A stretch of DNA of 64,000 nt from CAVUBL01 sp963739795 (GTDB taxonomy: Bacteria; Acidobacteriota; Thermoanaerobaculia; Multivoradales; DATKCC01), in NCBI GenBank assembly GCA_963739795.1, contig CAVUBL010000012.1:1-64000 (forward strand), written 5' to 3'. This document shows, in pieces, positions 62,478 to 64,000 of this stretch (position 1 is the first letter of the stretch; the number at the start of each line of letters is the position of its first letter). The notes beneath the pieces are model-generated. The model was not told the origin of the DNA. It worked only from the letters and a program-made list of their open reading frames with translations, and ran no database searches. Both the position numbers and the translations under genes were made by a program.

Positions 62478-63467
62478 TCAGGAAGTGGCCCGAAGCTCGG
62501 AGCGCAGCTCGGGCGGCACGTGCTCGTGGGCGTGGTAGCTCGAGCGCACCAGGGGTCCCGCCTCGCAGTGCAGGAAGCCCAGCGACATGGCGTAGTCGCG
62601 CAGCTCGCCGAACTCCTCCGGCGAGACGTAGCGGTCGACGGGCAGGTGCTCCTTGGTGGGCTGGAGGTACTGGCCGACCGCCAGCACCTCGACGCCGGCC
62701 CGGCGGATGTCGGCGATCGTCTCCCGCACCTCCTCGTCGCGCTCGCCGAGGCCCAGCATGATCGCCGTCTTGGTGCGTCCGGCGTACTCGCCCGCGTCGC
62801 GCCGGCGGGCGGCCTCGGCCAGGAGCGCCAGGCTCCGCTCGTAGCTCGATCCGGGGCGGGCGGCGCGGTACATCCGCGGCACCGTCTCCACGTTGTGGCT
62901 GAAGACCTCGGGCCGGGCCGCGAGCACCGTGTCCAGGGCGTCCGGGACACGGCGGAAGTCCGGGGTCAGCACCTCGACCGCGCACTCCGGCGAGCGGCGG
63001 TGGATCGCCTCGATGGTCTGCCGGAAGTGCTCCGCCCCGCCGTCGGGGAGGTCGTCGCGGTCGACCGAGGTGATCACCGCGTGGCGAAGGCCCATGGCCG
63101 CCACCGCCTCGGCCACGTGCTCCGGCTCGGTGGCGTCGACGCCGGGCTCGGGCCGACCGCTCGTGACCGAGCAGAAGCCGCACCGGCGGGTACAGGTGTC
63201 GCCGAGGATCATGAAGGTCGCCGTGCCGTGCTCACCCCAGCACTCGTAGATATTGGGGCACCGCGCCTCGGTGCACACGGTGTTGAGGGACAGGCCGGAG
63301 ACGAGCTTCTTGACCCGGTGGTAGGCCGCCGGCGTCGCCAGGCGGATGCGCAGCCACTCGGGACGCGGCTCGCGGCGGCGGGCCCGGGCGCCGCCGCCCT
63401 CTCCGACGGTGCCGCGGCCCTCTCCGATCTGGACGAGGGGGGTGGGCGGGACGGGAGAGGGGCTCAT
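62478..63467 (-). CDS. lipA: Lipoyl synthase
   Basis: 329 aa from ATG 63467. Radical-SAM enzyme that inserts two sulfurs into octanoyl groups on lipoyl domains. N-terminal auxiliary cluster C-T-E-A-R-C-P-N-I-Y-E-C, radical-SAM cluster C-T-R-R-C-G-F-C and the C-terminal R-S-S-Y are all present. A Gly/Arg-rich N-terminal tail precedes the domain. First gene of the lipA-GNAT-diiron-PRODH run. Confidence 0.95.
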   Translation of the reverse strand: MSPSPVPPTPLVQIGEGRGTVGEGGGARARRREPRPEWLRIRLATPAAYHRVKKLVSGLSLNTVCTEARCPNIYECWGEHGTATFMILGDTCTRRCGFCSVTSGRPEPGVDATEPEHVAEAVAAMGLRHAVITSVDRDDLPDGGAEHFRQTIEAIHRRSPECAVEVLTPDFRRVPDALDTVLAARPEVFSHNVETVPRMYRAARPGSSYERSLALLAEAARRRDAGEYAGRTKTAIMLGLGERDEEVRETIADIRRAGVEVLAVGQYLQPTKEHLPVDRYVSPEEFGELRDYAMSLGFLHCEAGPLVRSSYHAHEHVPPELRSELRATS

Positions 63468-63622
63468 GGCGTTGCGGGGGATCGGTCCACGGCGAACGGC
63501 CGGGGATGCGCCCCGGCCGTCTCTATCGTACGACAACCGGCCGGCCGGCCCAACTCTTCCGAGCGACCGGCGACGGCCGACCGATCCCGCACCGTCGCTT
63601 CAATCCGAGAACGAGCCACAGC

Positions 63623-63650
63623 GGGGCGGGGCCCGTCGAGGCCCCGCCCC
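63623..63650 (-). terminator. Strong GC-rich hairpin
   Basis: GGGGCGGGGCC pairs perfectly with GGCCCCGCCCC over a 6-base loop, 8 bp past the stop of the gene ending at 63658. No T-run. Confidence 0.65.
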
Positions 63651-63657
63651 ACCGGGC

Positions 63658-64000
63658 TCAGGGGAGGATGTACGCCTCGAAGATCGCGTCCCAGCTCTGG
63701 GACGGGCCCGAGGCCGGGTTCGCCGAGTTGAACGAGAAGCCGTAGACCTGGAGATCGTGCCCGATGTCGGGGATGTTCCAGATCGACGCCCAGCCGGACG
63801 AATTGAAGCCCACGAGGGTGATGACGTTGACCACGTGGTTCAGGCGAGCCGTGGTGTCGAGGACCGTCGAGCCGTTCGGCGCGTAGACCTTGAAGGGATA
63901 GTCGCTGGCGCAGCCGGACATCGGTGCGTCGCAGATCACAGAAGGCCCCGCGCCCGTGATGAAGGGCTCCCAGGTGAAGATGACCAGCTTGGTGGTGCCG
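63658..64000 (-). CDS. C-terminal part of a secreted protein (runs off the window)
   Basis: The frame is open from 64000 to the stop at 63658 (~113 residues) with no start needed. Aromatic- and Asn-rich, beta-type sequence (F-T-W-E-P-F, V-V-N-V-I-T-L-V-G-F-N, W-A-S-I-W-N-I-P-D) and two Cys eight residues apart. Looks like the C-terminal beta domain of an exported protein; family not identified. Confidence 0.6.
   Translation of the reverse strand, partial: GTTKLVIFTWEPFITGAGPSVICDAPMSGCASDYPFKVYAPNGSTVLDTTARLNHVVNVITLVGFNSSGWASIWNIPDIGHDLQVYGFSFNSANPASGPSQSWDAIFEAYILP

Overview
The window is a high-GC bacterial chromosome segment. Several traits suggest Acidobacteriota, perhaps Thermoanaerobaculia: DUF11/PKD secreted proteins with C-terminal sorting tails, a fused AroD-AroE, a FbaB-type class I aldolase, a TonB receptor with an N-terminal carboxypeptidase-regulatory domain, and M28 and S55 peptidase-like proteins. 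This assignment is inference, because no rRNA or other phylogenetic marker was examined. Long antisense reading frames are common because of the GC bias and were ignored.

Region by region. 1-4.9 kb: a translationally coupled DUF11 protein, PKD protein and small hypothetical. 4.7-10.9 kb: accessory DNA with small helix-turn-helix genes, a C39-like lipoprotein with an exported partner, a tRNA-Glu 3' half that looks like an attachment-site remnant, truncated ORFs, and an intact tRNA-His. 11-16.1 kb: egtD, the aroDE fusion, and a three-gene phospholipid cassette (CDP-alcohol phosphatidyltransferase variant, PlsC-like, CdsA-like). 16.1-26.2 kb: a junk-rich zone with a decapitated MocR gene, miniature inverted-repeat elements, a frameshifted repeat-protein gene, a truncated VOC gene, a collapsed VapBC module and hairpin repeats. 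DUF3052, DinB-GNAT, DUF488, DUF2608 and DUF6624 genes lie between these. 26.2-40.1 kb: core-like genes for ETF:quinone oxidoreductase, diheme cytochrome c, aldolase, an amino acid permease, DUF4097, DUF2071, an M28 peptidase, a GT-C membrane protein, a TonB receptor and a Cys-rich secreted protein.

40.2-52.0 kb is the main accessory island. It holds a nucleotidyltransferase pair, a solute-binding-protein gene interrupted by a miniature element, and a run of intact and broken toxin-antitoxin modules. An ISL3 insertion with a perfect 8-bp target duplication follows. It separates the first codons from the rest of a two-gene membrane operon with a von Willebrand A-like C-terminal domain, and I recognise no named system in that operon. 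This operon is the best candidate for an undescribed system. 52.1-64 kb returns to core genes on the minus strand: coaD (one homopolymer frameshift), a beta-propeller protein coupled to an S55 peptidase-like protein, tsaC, recN, and a lipA-GNAT-diiron oxygenase-proline dehydrogenase run. The window ends inside a secreted protein gene.

A theme is repeated small mobile elements. Two identical 271-bp elements and one 164-bp relative have similar ends flanked by TA. Removing one of them restores its host gene exactly in frame, so that insertion is recent.
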